A DNA stretch of 64,000 bases from Siniperca chuatsi (GCF_020085105.1 NC_058059.1:24173042-24237041); one strand, 5' to 3'. Shown: positions 1 to 11,346, counted from the first letter of the stretch. The notes: generated by a model from the sequence alone, not told the origin. Made by a program: numbers and translations.

Positions 1-1500
1 CCATTTTTCAATGGGATTGATTGGGACTGCAGTCGCTGGTGTAACAATTATTTGGTTATTTCCGAACAAGTGGCAACAATGTAGTTTAATTGTGTTTGTG
101 TATAATTTTGATTTAATTTGATGTGTTTGCTAACTTTCTGGTGCTAATGAGTTATTAATTAATGTGATGCTAATGGAGTTTTAATTTATTATTTTGCCTT
201 CCCTCTGTACTCTGTTTAGCACTTGTGCAAGACAGCAAATTAAACATCTTCAGACCATCAGTGAAGGTTTTCATTTTTCGTCTGGACGCTACTTCATCCT
301 CAACTTATTTTATCACTCTACATAGCCTATTGTTATTGCGCATAATATTAAGCTTTAACTGGTGATTCTATACCATTAAATGCATTATGTTTACTTCATC
401 CTGTTAATATATTAGAACTTAAATTAAAACTATTACTATAACCATAAATTTACAGTTTAACTTTTTTTGTTCTATAAAATGGTAAAGGGACTGTACTTGT
501 ATAGCAGCCTTTCTAGTCTTCCTTATAGTGCATTACTTTTCGTAGGTATAACTACAAAAAGTGAATGAGAACAGCCTGATTCTTTAGCCTATTTATTCTC
601 AGGTTTTTGTACGTTAGGCCTGGAGGGCCTGAGAGTAGGCTATCTTTAAAATCAAATTGCTTGAGTCAGTAACGAAGACAAACAAAACCATGGCTGCTGG
701 TAGAGGTTTATGCTAGTTATAACATTCACTTTTAGCAAACATTTTTTATATGTAGACTAAGTTTTTTAAATATTGTCTTCTTGGACATCCCATTTCTCTG
801 AAAACAACAACAGACCATGGAGGTCTAGATGGCAGGTTATACATGATTCTATTTTAGGTTATTATGTTTGATATTGTGATTGTTTTATTTATTATTTTTA
901 TTATTATTTATTTCAGACAGAGATCCTGATAACTGGGAAATCCCTGCACACACAAAAATAAATGGTTTAAAAATAACCCAACTTTAACCCCACCGCTGGC
1001 CAGGGGCGTTTCATGAAGTTGACAAGGTCTTGGGCTAAGCCCAGACCATCTGGGACTGAGGACTTAGTGTGTGCTTGCGCGCGCCAAATTTTGGGTCGTC
1101 CCTGCTGTTCTGCCTGAAACACTACTGCCCAAATTTCATTACATTTTTCTGCATTGTTATGATTACTGCTGTTTGCTTTGTTGAATGCCTGTTCTCTCAT
1201 GTTGCTGGCTGACCTGAGAAGTTAAAACAGATACTAACATTAATAATGAAATTTAATATATGCTAGCTACTTTTCTCAAGACCTAGAGTCTGCTCTTGAC
1301 TACAGTTCTACTAATTACTAGTGTGCTATTTAATTTGCACTATATTTTGTAGTGATCAATGACAGAATGAACAAACAAAGCATGTATTACTACACTTATC
1401 TAAAGACTACTTTCTAAACCTAACACAACATCTAGGCTATACTGTATACTACACACTACAAATAAGTTAATTACAGTACAGGGGAACTGTTACCAAAGAT
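1..1500. other. AT-rich intergenic sequence, no gene seen
   Basis: No reading frame here looks like a conserved protein and no paired splice signals were found. The only repeat I recognise is a partial SINE-like segment at about 479-535. Confidence 0.6.
479..535 (+). repeat. partial copy of the dispersed repeat also seen at 22,737
   Basis: The words 'ggactgtacttgtatag' and 'cctttctagtcttcc' occur here and again near 22,747 in the same order, so this is a short fragment of the same family. Confidence 0.6.
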
Positions 1501-1847
1501 CAATTACCAATCAAAACTGTCTTTGCTTATCTGCTGACAAACAGGGACATGCATAAATGATGACAGACACCCAGTGCACCACAAAACTGGTATATACCAT
1601 GGAGGTATTAGTAGTAACTATGGAATCCGCAGAATCTCTAGTTTTAGGAGATGCCTCAGACTTCCCTGATATGGATTTGGCGCTGTGGGCGGCGTGTCTA
1701 GCTTCGATGGATACAGCCACAGAACACTGTTGTCATCCACCATCGAAGCGAAAAGGGCGCCGGTCTGGCTCTTGACATGGTGGAGTGGGAGTTGACGGAG
1801 AGACTATGGGAATGCTGGTCTTGTCCTTCGGTATAGGTCCGACCTTC
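1500..1847 (-). mobile_element. possible internal 5' region of an LTR retrotransposon
   Basis: This segment directly follows the inner end of the minus-strand LTR at 1,848-2,284, where the leader and start of gag would lie. Only short broken frames are present and no capsid or zinc-knuckle motif is visible. The assignment rests on position alone. Confidence 0.3.
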
Positions 1848-2284
1848 TGTTACAGACAGACACGCAGGAGACACCGATATGGAGACAGAAGGTGTTTTAT
1901 TAGTTAACAGGAGGGGAAGACAGGTGTGTGGGTCTGGAGATGGAGGAGTCTGCTGGAGGGAACCCTCACTGGCGTGGAGGTCGCTGGAGAGGGAGGTCGC
2001 TGGAGAGGGAGGTCGCTGGAGAAGGGAATAGGCATAATGCCGAGTAGCATGGGGAGTCCTAGTCTCAAATGAGGTCGGACACTGACTGAGGTGAGTGCAG
2101 GGCTTTTATGCAGGCGGTGATTGGGAGCTAATGGGGAGCAGGAGTGTGATAGGGAGCAGGGGGTGCGGTCTGCTGCCATCCTGCAGGGGGTGCTGGCTGC
2201 TGCGATCTAGCAGGGAGTGATGATTGCTGTGGCGCTGGGACTGGAGGCCTCTATACACACTCTTAGTGGTACCACCTCCCACAG
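1848..2284 (-). repeat. LTR of a retrotransposon, minus orientation
   Basis: Read on the minus strand it ends with the same block as the LTRs at 3,264-3,583 and 4,760-5,220: an AATAAA signal, then 'atcggtgtctcctgc' and a terminal TAACA. The 5' edge is poorly defined and no target duplication was found. It contains three tandem 18-bp units around 1,975-2,025. The family is probably Gypsy-like, which is inferred. Confidence 0.5.
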
Positions 2285-3169
2285 ATGTCACAGCAAAAAA
2301 ATTTAATTCCTTCAATAGGATAATATCATTATCACATACATGCATGCCTACTTAACCTTTGCCATCATCACTTGTCTTTAACTTAGTGGCTACTACTAAT
2401 ATTACTCTTCATTCTGTTTTATCCATGCATGTAAAACTGCAGTTTTCAACAAAATGTAGTAGACAATAGAAAGTAAGACCTGAGAAGGGTAGATGAAAAA
2501 GGCACTATATAAATCCAGATACTGTTATTCCTTTATTCACACATCTGTACAATTATGAAATACAACTGCATTGTAATTGCCACAGCAATCATAATAATCT
2601 TGATGAAGTCTAAAAGCTGTAAAATATATCATTAGATTTTTGGACAAATTGCAATGTTGAATAAATTACCCATTGTGTGTCATCATGCTCCTCCAACCCA
2701 CAGTAATGACACAGGTCACTGAGACTTAAGACAAACAGCATTTATAAACATTAACTGTCAATTTTCTTCCAACAAATATGCGGAAAGTAAAATAAATTAT
2801 ATTCCACTGTACTAATTCACTGGCTGTATGCTGTCGTTTTTATGAAAGGACATGCATTTCTAAGAGCTTTAACATGAAGAGATTGACAGTGATCAGCCAA
2901 AAACAAAACACACCAGATTCTTGGAGGAGCAGTGGCTACATCTAGCCTCAGGTTGTTTATTGCTTGATGTTTATTGCCTCGTCTTTTAATAATTTCTCTG
3001 CAAACTGAAGAGAACTTTGATTAGTACATCAGCATTATAAGATGAATACATAGTTTAACAAGATGACTAGATCCATGTTTTTACACTACCAGCATTTGAT
3101 TACATAGGAAAATCATAAACAACTAAATGAAAGTTCAATTACAGTACACATCGCAAACATCCATGATAA
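2285..3169. other. intergenic, nothing recognised
   Basis: AT-rich unique-looking sequence without conserved ORFs or clear repeats. Confidence 0.5.
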
Positions 3170-3263
3170 TGTATGCCCGGATCGACGTCGCTCCCCATGG
3201 TCATCCTCCACCACGGGGAGCAGGTATATCCGGGAGCTGGCCGTGGAGGGTGGGGGGGTGTAC
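3170..3263 (+). mobile_element. 3' internal end of an LTR element with polypurine tract
   Basis: GC-rich sequence ends in a purine-rich run 'gtggagggtgggggggtg' immediately before the LTR at 3,264. That is where the plus-strand primer (polypurine tract) of an LTR retrotransposon sits. The rest of the element is missing on the left. Confidence 0.5.
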
Positions 3264-3583
3264 TGTTACGGATATGCCAGTCTCCACCGTCTGCTAATCA
3301 TCCACACATGCTCCCTATCACACTCCTGCTCCCCATCAGCTCCTAAACACAGCCAACATAAAAAGCCCTGCACTCACCTCAGCCAGTTGTCTGACCTCGT
3401 TTTGTGCAAGGACTCCCCGTGCAACAATGCATATTCCCTTCTCCAGCGATTCCCTTCTCCAGCGATCTCCATGCCAGCGAATCTTCCTCATCTCCATACC
3501 TGCACACCTGTCTGCCCATTCTATAACCTAATAAAGAGCCATCTATCCCCATATCGGTGTCTCCTGCCTGTCTGTCTGTAACA
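3264..3583 (+). repeat. LTR (3' LTR of a truncated element)
   Basis: Starts TGTTACGG and ends GTAACA, giving TG...CA termini. It contains an AATAAA signal near 3,530 and the end block 'atcggtgtctcctgcc' shared with the LTRs at 1,848 and 4,760. No target-site duplication is visible, in keeping with truncation of the element. Confidence 0.6.
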
Positions 3584-3599
3584 ATGCGTGTGTTTCAAC

Positions 3600-4068
3600 A
3601 ACAGAAACAGAATGATACAGATTCAGAGACAACTCTGTTGTGAACTTTGCGGATGACACCACCATCATCGGCCAGATTACAAACAACGATGAGACTTCGT
3701 ATCAGGAAGAAATCAACAATCTTGCAGAGTGGTGCACAGAGAACAACCTACTGCTCAATGTCAGCAAAACTAAGGAGCTGATTGTTGATTTTAGGAAAAA
3801 GGAGGCAAAGAAACACTCCGTATACATCAGTGGAGCTGAGGTGGAGCAGGTGAACAGTTTTAGGTTCCTGGGAATCAGCATCACAGAGAACCTGACATGG
3901 TCCTCTCACATCTCCACCCTGGTCATGAAAGCCCAGAAACGGCTGTATTTCTTAAAGAAGGCAAAATTCCTGTGCCAAGTTCTTATTAAGTTTTACAGAG
4001 GAGCAATAAAAAGCATCCTGACTGGAAACATCACAAACTGGCATGGGATGTGCACGGCCCAGGACTGA
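3600..4068 (+). pseudogene. L2-type LINE reverse transcriptase remnant
   Basis: A frame of about 140 codons starts with the reverse transcriptase active-site region (FADDTTIIGQI, the YxDD-type box). It continues through the thumb-side motifs ending in FRFLGISI, TWSSHIS and the typical FYRGAIKSILT segment of teleost L2-like elements. The upstream palm and endonuclease are absent and the 3' end is cut. Another copy with the same motifs lies at 35.9-37.7 kb. Confidence 0.75.
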
Positions 4069-4759
4069 CTCTTCTGTTAACTTTTGATTTTATTAATTTA
4101 AGTGGTCACTAAGGAGTTTTGGGTGGGTAACTGCTCTAATGGAAATGCAGAGAAACGTGTAGGACTGCAACTCTGCCTTCTGTTCTCAACTCTGAGTTGT
4201 CATGGTTTTGGTCCACTAATAAACTCGACCAGATTTCTAGATAAGAGAGCTGCTCTATCCAAAGTGGGATGAACGCCGTCTCTCCTAATCAGACCAGGTC
4301 TTCCCCAGAAAGTCTGCCAATTATCTACAAAGTCCACATCGTTTGTTGGACAAATGAGTTAGAACAGAAGGACATGCAGGTTTGACTCTGAGCTAAGGGT
4401 GAATGATGAGGATTATACAATGATGAAGGTGCAGTGATGATAATGGTGATGATACAGTGATGAAGGTGAAATGTAAAAATGGGGAGCACAAGACGGTGCT
4501 TTGACTGGGTGGTAACTGAAGCCAGGTCCACTGAAGGGTGTCCGATAACAACAAACCAAATGTCTCTTTATTTTTCAACTGTCCTTTATTTATTGCCACA
4601 TGATCAACACATGCTCAATCTTCCATATACAATAGGTATGTGTGTTTCTGAAATGATATAAAAATATAAAGTAAATACATGCTGTATATAACTAGGTTGC
4701 AAATAAACCATGAACGTCAAATACCAGATGACATGAACAGCATTAAATACATCTGTATC
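4069..4759. other. intergenic, nothing recognised
   Basis: No gene signals. A short low-complexity stretch rich in 'gatgatg/gtgatga' occurs at about 4,400-4,470. Confidence 0.5.
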
Positions 4760-5220
4760 TGTCACAGACATGCCAGGCTCCACCGTTAGCCAATCACAGC
4801 GCACTCCCTCACCAGAGTACTAAACACACACACCTGCTCCCCATCAGCACCTCATCACAGCAGATAAAAAAGCACACCACTCACCTCAGTCAGTTGTCTG
4901 GTCTCATTCTTATGAAGGATTCTTCATGTTGGCCTCGAAAGACTTACCTGTTCTACTCCGGCGTGTTTTCCCAGTCTCCGTGTTTCATCGTCTGTGTGTG
5001 AGTTTACCTACCTTCCTCGTGTGTTCATCCTGTCAACGGCCATCTACCCATCCACAATCTGCAGACCAGCAAGATTAAGGACTGTATCTGTGTCCAGTAT
5101 TCATTCCATTAAGACTCCATCACCTACCCACTTACCTGCATTACTGTGTTTACCATGCTGTTCTCCAATAAACTACCATCTGCTTCCATATTGGTGTCTC
5201 CTGCCCTTCTGTCCATAACA
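4760..5220 (+). repeat. solo LTR with 5-bp target duplication
   Basis: 461 bp starting TGTCACAG and ending CATAACA, flanked on both sides by GTATC (4,755-4,759 and 5,221-5,225). It carries an AATAAA signal near 5,166 and shares its 3' block with the other two LTRs. Exact 5-bp duplications and no internal sequence are the signature of LTR-LTR recombination. Confidence 0.75.
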
Positions 5221-5335
5221 GTATCAATAACCTGCATAATTGTTGGCATATAAGCTAACAGTTAACAAAAACGCAAATACATTTAAATACACTCATACTG
5301 CAGTCTACTGGTAGAGAGTAAACCTCAGCTTGATG
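5221..5335. other. short intergenic stretch
   Basis: Nothing recognised between the solo LTR and the left inverted arm. Confidence 0.4.
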
Positions 5336-5590
5336 GTACGTGTACGGTCCGTGTGCATTTTGATAGTTTGTTTTTATCATTTGAACCAAAAAACAAAGAA
5401 TAAGAAATACCATGTTTTTTTCATTTTATACCTAAAACGTAAAAATGGACTAGCAGAGCCGTTTTTGTTGTCTGAATCAAAAAACGACAAAACCAGATTC
5501 AAATGATGGTCTAATTTTGGTTTTGCAAATTCCTTTTTTTAATTTTTCTGTTTTGAAAAAATACATATGTAAGTGTAACTAAACCCCCAA
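5336..5590 (+). repeat. left arm of a long inverted repeat pair
   Basis: About 250 bp whose reverse complement occurs at 10,735-10,972. Shared words in order include 'tttgatagtttgttttt', 'tgtctgaat', 'cgacaaaacc', 'caattttg/ctaattttgg' and 'aattccttttttt'. The left arm has about 45 extra bases. The homology seems to resume at 6,187-6,206 ('gtgaaagtaaatat'), so a later insertion may split the arm. Confidence 0.65.
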
Positions 5591-6780
5591 ACCACTTTTT
5601 TCAGCTGAAAACCCAATGTATATGGGTATTGAGTAGTGTTGTTGATGGAGTCGGGTCTGAATCTTGACACTTTAGTGCAAAGTATTGAATTCTACATATT
5701 GTGCCCTCTACAGGTTGAAACCTGGTTTTTCCAGTTGAATTTTGCTACTGGCTGATCTGGAGGCAGGTGACGTTTATGGAGGCAGCTTTCATCACTAACC
5801 GTAACCAACCAACCACGTACTGACACTCCCCCACAGACACACACACGCTCACCGGAGAGCCTCTCCGAGCCACTAACGTTAGCTTAGCTACAACACAGGT
5901 ACCACACAGAAACTTTTACAAAGGGCCATGAATGTGCTTCTAGTGACTGTCAAAGCTGTTGTTCCAGTGCGGACACCAGGAGGCTCACAGAAGCTGCTCA
6001 TGACTGGTCAGAACTGCCACGCTGACTACCAGCTCTATATGCCTGTGGTGGTCAGTCTGTCTGTCACTGGTTGGTGTCTCCTTACCTCCCGCGTCACACA
6101 CTGACCACGCCCCCTACAGCGGTTGTGAGAGCCACTTTGCTGCATTTTTTAAATATGCTGGGAGGTAGGGAGCTAGCAGAATTTAGAAGTGAAAGTAAAT
6201 ATATCAAAATAAAAGCCAAGTGGATAGTGGCCATTCTATAACATTATACAAGCACATAGCAGGGTAAAGTTAGAAGAAAAATAAATAAATAAACCTGGAC
6301 TGGGGCATGATTTATGTTAATGCATAATATGATATTTATTAATGTCGTTGAAAGTATATTTGTGCTATATATGTTGAAATTGTTCAAATTTATATGGATT
6401 CTCTTCACTTGCATGACATAATGGGAGTGTTGGTTGTTTATTATTATACACACTGTAGAGTGTAGAGAAGAAAGATGTGAGACATCTCCCTAAAATTGTA
6501 AGAGTAGCTGACTGCTATCCATCCATCCATCAGTCATACACTATATCTCATACAGTCAACTCCTAAAACAGTGTTCACGCCGTATATAGCACAGTGGCTA
6601 ATCAGAGCTCCTATGAAGCTGCGAGGGTTGCTAGCTAGCCAGCCGACCAACACGCTCACAGACCCTGCTTTGAGTTGCTTGAGCTCTCTCAAGAGACCAG
6701 TCTCATAGACAAGAGGCTTTCATGTCCCTGTTGACGGATGATTTGTTTAAATATCACAACACAAATGTCCATTATAAAAT
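5591..6780. other. unassigned sequence inside the inverted-repeat block
   Basis: Contains no convincing ORF. It may be an insertion splitting the left arm (5,590-6,186) plus AT-rich sequence to 6,780. Confidence 0.35.
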
Positions 6781-6790
6781 TACTAAAATT

Positions 6791-6991
6791 AATGGGAACC
6801 TGTGGTTATCTGCTTTGTTCTCCTGTAGGGTGTTTTGGCATAATCAGCATCCAGCATGTTCCAGCGGGCCCGTGCAGGGCTCTCTGCCCTCCTGTTTGTG
6901 GGGCTTCTCTATGCTGCTTTGGTGCGGGAGAGACTATCATGACTTGCTCAAAACACCCCACACAACAGGCAGATAACCACAGGTTCCCATT
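6791..6991. repeat. inverted repeat / hairpin
   Basis: The arm 'aatgggaacctgtggttatc' at about 6,791 is matched by its exact reverse complement at about 6,972-6,991. Homology extends inward on both sides to 'gggtgtttt' and 'aaaacacccc', giving arms of roughly 45 bp around a spacer of about 110 bp. It lies just beyond the 3' end of the DIRS recombinase remnant and may be part of that element's terminal structure. Confidence 0.65.
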
Positions 6992-7039
6992 CATTTTATA
7001 ACACACATTTGCGTGTGATATATAAACAAACCAGTTGGG

Positions 7040-8058
7040 CTTGTAGTTAGAGTGCTCCGCATGTAGAACTGGAGTTACATCCAGGTAACTACTATTTCTA
7101 TTTTGTACATGCTTCGCCGTCTAAAGGCCTTCGCTATTGGTTAACACCTTCGGCGAAGGCCGTAGGGATAAGATGTACCCCCAACTGGGCCCAAACCAAA
7201 AAACACACACACCTCAGACTGAACCAGCAGAGGTCCCCCCAGACGATGCAGCAAGCACCGAATGAGCCAATGACCCAACAGTCATATCCCTGAGATATGA
7301 CTGTACAAATGTTGAGGTCGAGGACTAAGAGACAGCTAGGCAAATGTCCTCCCCCAAGACACGCCTGAACAATGCCATAGACGAAGCGATACCTCTGGTG
7401 GAGTGCGCCCTAAGAAACTCAGGGGGCAGGCAACCCACCACCTCATAACACTGGCAGATCGCATCATAAATCCAGTGAGCAAGCTGCTGCGCAGACAAGG
7501 CTGCACCCACAGTCTGACCGCCATTGGCTGACGAACAAGCGGTCAGATCTCCTGAAAACTGCTGTACATAACACCTGAGTGCACGTACGAGGCACAAGGT
7601 GTTTCACTGTCGGTGTGAGGAGGGGGAATGAAAGCCCTCAAATGATCTGAACGAGGAGGTGATGACCTTAGGCCTGAAGGTTGGGTTTGTTCGAAGCCTA
7701 ACCAACTCTCCATAGTCACCGACAGTGCCCACAAATCTCCTGCTCTCTTAGCCGAAGTCAGGGCTAAGAGGAGCGTCGTCTTGATGGACAAAACCTCTCG
7801 GTCTACCTGATCTAGAGGTTCAAAGGGTGGACCCGACAGGCCATCCAGCACCATTTGAAGATCCCATTGAGGGACCAAGCGACAGGTGGGAGGTCTCAGC
7901 CTGCGAGCTGTGAAGCAATCGAAACCATTATGACCTACAGTAATCACCGCCGCGAACACCCCCAGCGTGGCTACGACGTGAGAGAGAGAGTTGCAACCCT
8001 TTCTGACACTTTTTAATCGACGGGTGATGGAAGGTGACCTTTGACTTTGATTAAACAT
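7040..8058 (-). pseudogene. DIRS-type tyrosine recombinase (retrotransposon remnant)
   Basis: Two overlapping minus-strand frames (7,543-8,058 and 7,325-7,597) together resemble the tyrosine recombinase of DIRS retrotransposons. The first has VPQWDLQMVLDGLSG, FEPLDQ and the catalytic-Arg region SAKRAGDLWALSV. The second has AHWIYDAI and the catalytic H-x-x-R in RAHSTRGIASS. A frameshift near 7,590 separates them. The final Tyr region is degraded, though the trailing GLGPVGGT-like sequence to about 7,150 matches the usual end of these ORFs. Non-functional. The gag-like remnant of the same family lies on the same strand at 10,230-10,490. Confidence 0.8.
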
Positions 8059-8104
8059 GAATTAAACCCCGCCCCCTTGATCCTCCCTCCCTCTGGAATT
8101 GGGC

Positions 8105-8215
8105 CGCTCATTGGACCATTGGACCAATGAAGCAGGCGTGGTGAGTAGGAGCCAATGGGAATGAAGCAGGCGTGGTGAGCAGGAGCGAATGGAAAGTGAA
8201 GTAGGCTTGGGAATG
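8105..8215 (+). repeat. short imperfect tandem repeat
   Basis: About three units of roughly 38 bp built on 'aatgaagcaggcgtggtgag' followed by 'aggagc.aatgg'. Confidence 0.6.
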
Positions 8216-8439
8216 AAAAAATCTCTGTAAATCAAATTGTTTTTTCATTTAAGTGAAATCAATAGTATCAAAAGTATAAAAAATTATTTCCAAACTTACC
8301 ATGTGTAAAATCTAATCTTTCAGGAGAAAAAGACACAGCCTTCTCTGTTGTCTGTCTGGTGCAGAGTAAGGTGTGAATGAATTGGAAGAATGTGGGAGGG
8401 TAGGCGGAGCTTGCAAACCTTTAGGCAAAAACATAGGGA

Positions 8440-9720
8440 GTTTTTTCATTCTTTGCAGTAAATCTAAACAGAGGGCTGAACCTTCAAGCAGAGGCGTCTG
8501 GTAAGTACATTGTGTATTTTTAATACAGAAATATTTAAAGACTTATTTCCTATCGTGATTATAAATTATTTCAGAGTCATCAACTGACACCTCAACATAT
8601 GAGACCTCATCTGATACCGACTCCTCATCTGTGCTTTCTGAGGACATGGTATTACCCAGTGAGTTGCTGCATTTTTAACCAGTTTTTACCTAAAACTTAC
8701 ACAAAATATAAACTTTTTCTCATGCTAGACCTGTGGGGCAGTTTGGACCAATATTTCCAAAAGGGCTATCGCCATCATCTCATCCACAGGATAACATGAT
8801 CGTGCTTGCCTCAGGCAATCAACACATTAATCGTTCTCTAGAGGCTGTCCAGCTGACCGGAAGAGATCCTGAGGATTTAATATCGCATCAATATTTTGAA
8901 GAACAACCACCATTTCACCAGGACGCTTGCCTCAACTGCTGACGGCTGTGGAGAGGTCTAGTGCTCAACCAGCGGACAGAGATCCAGGATTCTCACTGGG
9001 TCGCAACCACAGGAGAACCAGTTCCAGTTCTGAGAATCCACACCTGTGAGCCTGTAGGGCTTCCAGTGAAGGATTTCCATCGGCACACTGTAAGTCTTTT
9101 TGCTTTTAAATTGTTTTACAGTGCACTGTGAGACTATTCAATCAGGCCATATAAATGTAATAATTACCCAGCAGGGAACACACGTACCTTCCTTTTCTCT
9201 ACTTTTCTCTCATTTTACATCATAAGAAAACACGGAAGGTTTTGTGCGTGTGAAATTAAAGAAGTAGTGCTTTAAAATGTAATTTCTATAAAGTTAGCTC
9301 TCATAAGGTATTATAGCTGCTAGTTTGAGTTAGTGTTTCTCATAAGTATTATTTTGGTGTTTATATATAGGAATAGGCTGCTGTAAAAGTGAATTTCTAG
9401 GGTTCTAAGTTGTGAGACACTCACACACACGTTTATGAGGTCTGTCTGTTTACATACCAACCTTATGGGGACTGTTGTGTTTATGAGGTCTGTCCGTTTA
9501 TAAAGTTAATGTTTGTCTTTGTTTCTCTCTCTTTTTTTTGTCTCCAGCAAACAGACCCAGGTCCAGATCGTCCAGGTGCCCTCAGTGTTGCAGAACTACA
9601 CGTCAGCAGTTGGTTCTGATGTCTAGAGCCTTTAGGCTCATGTCAGAAATTAGGTGTAAACTATGACAATTTGTAAATGTGAGTTGTAAATGTGATTTGT
9701 AAACTGTTTCAGACGCTGAT
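8440..9720 (+). other. exon-like series, unknown origin
   Basis: Four segments are separated by well-formed GT-AG introns. One ends at 8,500 before gtaagt. One runs 8,575-8,658, preceded by 'ttatttcag' and followed by gtgagt. One runs 8,729-9,089, preceded by 'catgctag' and followed by gtaagt. One begins at 9,548 after 'tctccag'. The second is open in one frame and rich in Ser, Thr and Asp. The third has a 70-codon frame (8,733-8,942), but the two frames do not join. I recognise no family. It could be a captured host gene fragment, a decayed transposase gene, or chance. Confidence 0.35.
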
Positions 9721-10229
9721 TTTTATCATGTGGATAAATTGCAATGATAATGATTTAAGGTTTTTAATAGCGTTTGATTATTATTAAGTCATGGATCAAC
9801 ACACACTAGTAGCTATTGAATTGTCAGAGTTTAGCAGACTCAGTAGTGCAAAATCTTCAAAATGAGTCAGGTTTTCAAAACAATTTAACTGAAAATGATA
9901 TGAATGAAAACGACACAGCCACTACATCTAACAGCTCTGAACAGCATGTAGATCCTCTCCTTGCTTTAAATCAAGATCTCACTAACGAATGAATCATCAC
10001 TAGACCAAACAATCATAATAAATAATGCCCAACTTGAAAAAAGCCCCGCTTTATCAGACCCTCAGACACCCACAAACCATATCGATCTCAGCATACCCAG
10101 TCCTCCTGTGCTCATATTTCACCACAACCAAGTGTTGTGCGGCGAAGTCGATTTGCAAATGATCAAATCAGACAGTTGTTACTTCCCACCCCTGCTTAAT
10201 GCAGATGGAATAGTGGACTAAGGTGTATA
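9721..10229. other. unassigned sequence inside the inverted-repeat block
   Basis: Broken short frames only. It lies where reverse transcriptase and RNase H of an intact DIRS element would be, yet shows no trace of them. Confidence 0.4.
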
Positions 10230-10490
10230 CTACAACACAACTTTGCAACAAGCGGATGCGTTGCTACAGCAAGCACTGGCATATGCGACTCCTCGAGATG
10301 CAATGCAGTTAGAGGTGGCATGGTGGGAGGGCCCAGTGAAGTGCCGCCCCCGCTCGTGCTCCTCCCTGGGGAGTGAGAGACAGTCGGCCTCCATCAGGTG
10401 ATGACGTCCCAGGCAGAGGAAGCCCAGCTCGTGTGCGTCCTTGAGGGGAATGGACGCGGCACAGGTGAGGCATAGCTTGGCGTCGGCCAT
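10230..10490 (-). pseudogene. DIRS Gag-like N-terminus remnant
   Basis: An 86-codon frame begins MADAKLCLTCAASIPLKDAH and continues with CLGRHHL. The C-x2-C, D-x-H, CLG-x2-HL arrangement is the one I know from the start of Gag-like ORF1 of fish DIRS elements. Where the family has a Cys before the CLG, this copy reads GFLCLG. It is truncated after about 55 recognisable residues. Same strand as the recombinase at 7.0-8.1 kb, in the correct order for one element. Confidence 0.6.
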
Positions 10491-10734
10491 GGTGCTGAAG
10501 AAAATATTTAGGAAGATGGTAAGAAGAAAAAACCCACAACATCAGAGGGTGACAAAAACTTGCAAAAGATCCGTACACAAGGTGGCTGAATGACGAAAGG
10601 GAGATGAGCTGTGCAGGGGTTCTATAGGGGGAGGGCACTGGGTGCCTACTACCCCCCTCGATTGGGTGGTGAGTGGAAAGATCTTTTTTCAGGGTGTCTA
10701 CCCTAACCAACAGCGAAACGCGTATGAAATAGAA

Positions 10735-10972
10735 CAGTATATTTACTTTCACTTCCAGGTCACATCTTGCTTTTCTTATTTCTTCAAAACGGAAAAATTA
10801 AAAAAGGAATTGGCAAAAAAACAAAATTGGACTGTTATTTGAATTAGGTTTTGTCGGTTTTTTATTCAGACACCAAAATGGAACGGCTGTTTTTAGTATT
10901 TCCAATTCTTCGTTTCTTTGATTCAAACAAAAAAACAAACTATCAAAACGTACATGGACCATACACAGATTT
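10735..10972 (-). repeat. right arm of the long inverted repeat pair
   Basis: Reverse complement of 5,336-5,590 with small indels. The outer end reads 'gtgtatggtccatgtac' on the minus strand against 'gtgtacggtccgtgtgc' on the left. No target duplication was found outside the arms. Confidence 0.65.
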
Positions 10973-11016
10973 TAGTGGCTTTAAATGTCATGTTTTCTGA
11001 TTACAATCTATCTGAT

Positions 11017-11346
11017 TAGAAACACTGACATTATTCTTGCCTACGTAGAAAATAACATGAAAGGTAAAGAAACAAAAATATGTAAAAAAGTTTAGTTTTT
11101 CTAAGATCTAACAGGTGCTTCTATTAAAAGACAAGTCTTTTTTCAGACTGTAAAAGTCAGTTCCTTCCAACTCACTGACTTCAACACACTGAGACAAAAG
11201 AACTAAGCACTAGTGAATAAAACTGAGTATCGTTAAAGAACTTTCCCTTTTCCAAAAGTTACATTCTGAAAGCATTACTAATTACTAGCATTACTAAGAA
11301 CTAATATACAGAAACTCACTCGTAGAACGACAAAATAGCCTGAGTT
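11017..11346 (+). repeat. 330-bp block, copy 1, flanked by direct repeats
   Basis: Nearly identical to 13,406-13,723, with one small indel region near the right end. It is flanked by 'gttttctgattacaatctat' at 10,992-11,011 and again at 11,344-11,363, each followed by (t)ctgat, like a target-site duplication of about 25 bp. No poly-A or terminal repeats are visible. Confidence 0.75.

Noticed and set aside
11017..11346. Processed retrocopy of the chd1 3' end
   Set aside because: No poly-A or poly-T at either edge, so retrotransposition by LINE machinery is not supported, although the 25-bp flanking repeats remain unexplained.
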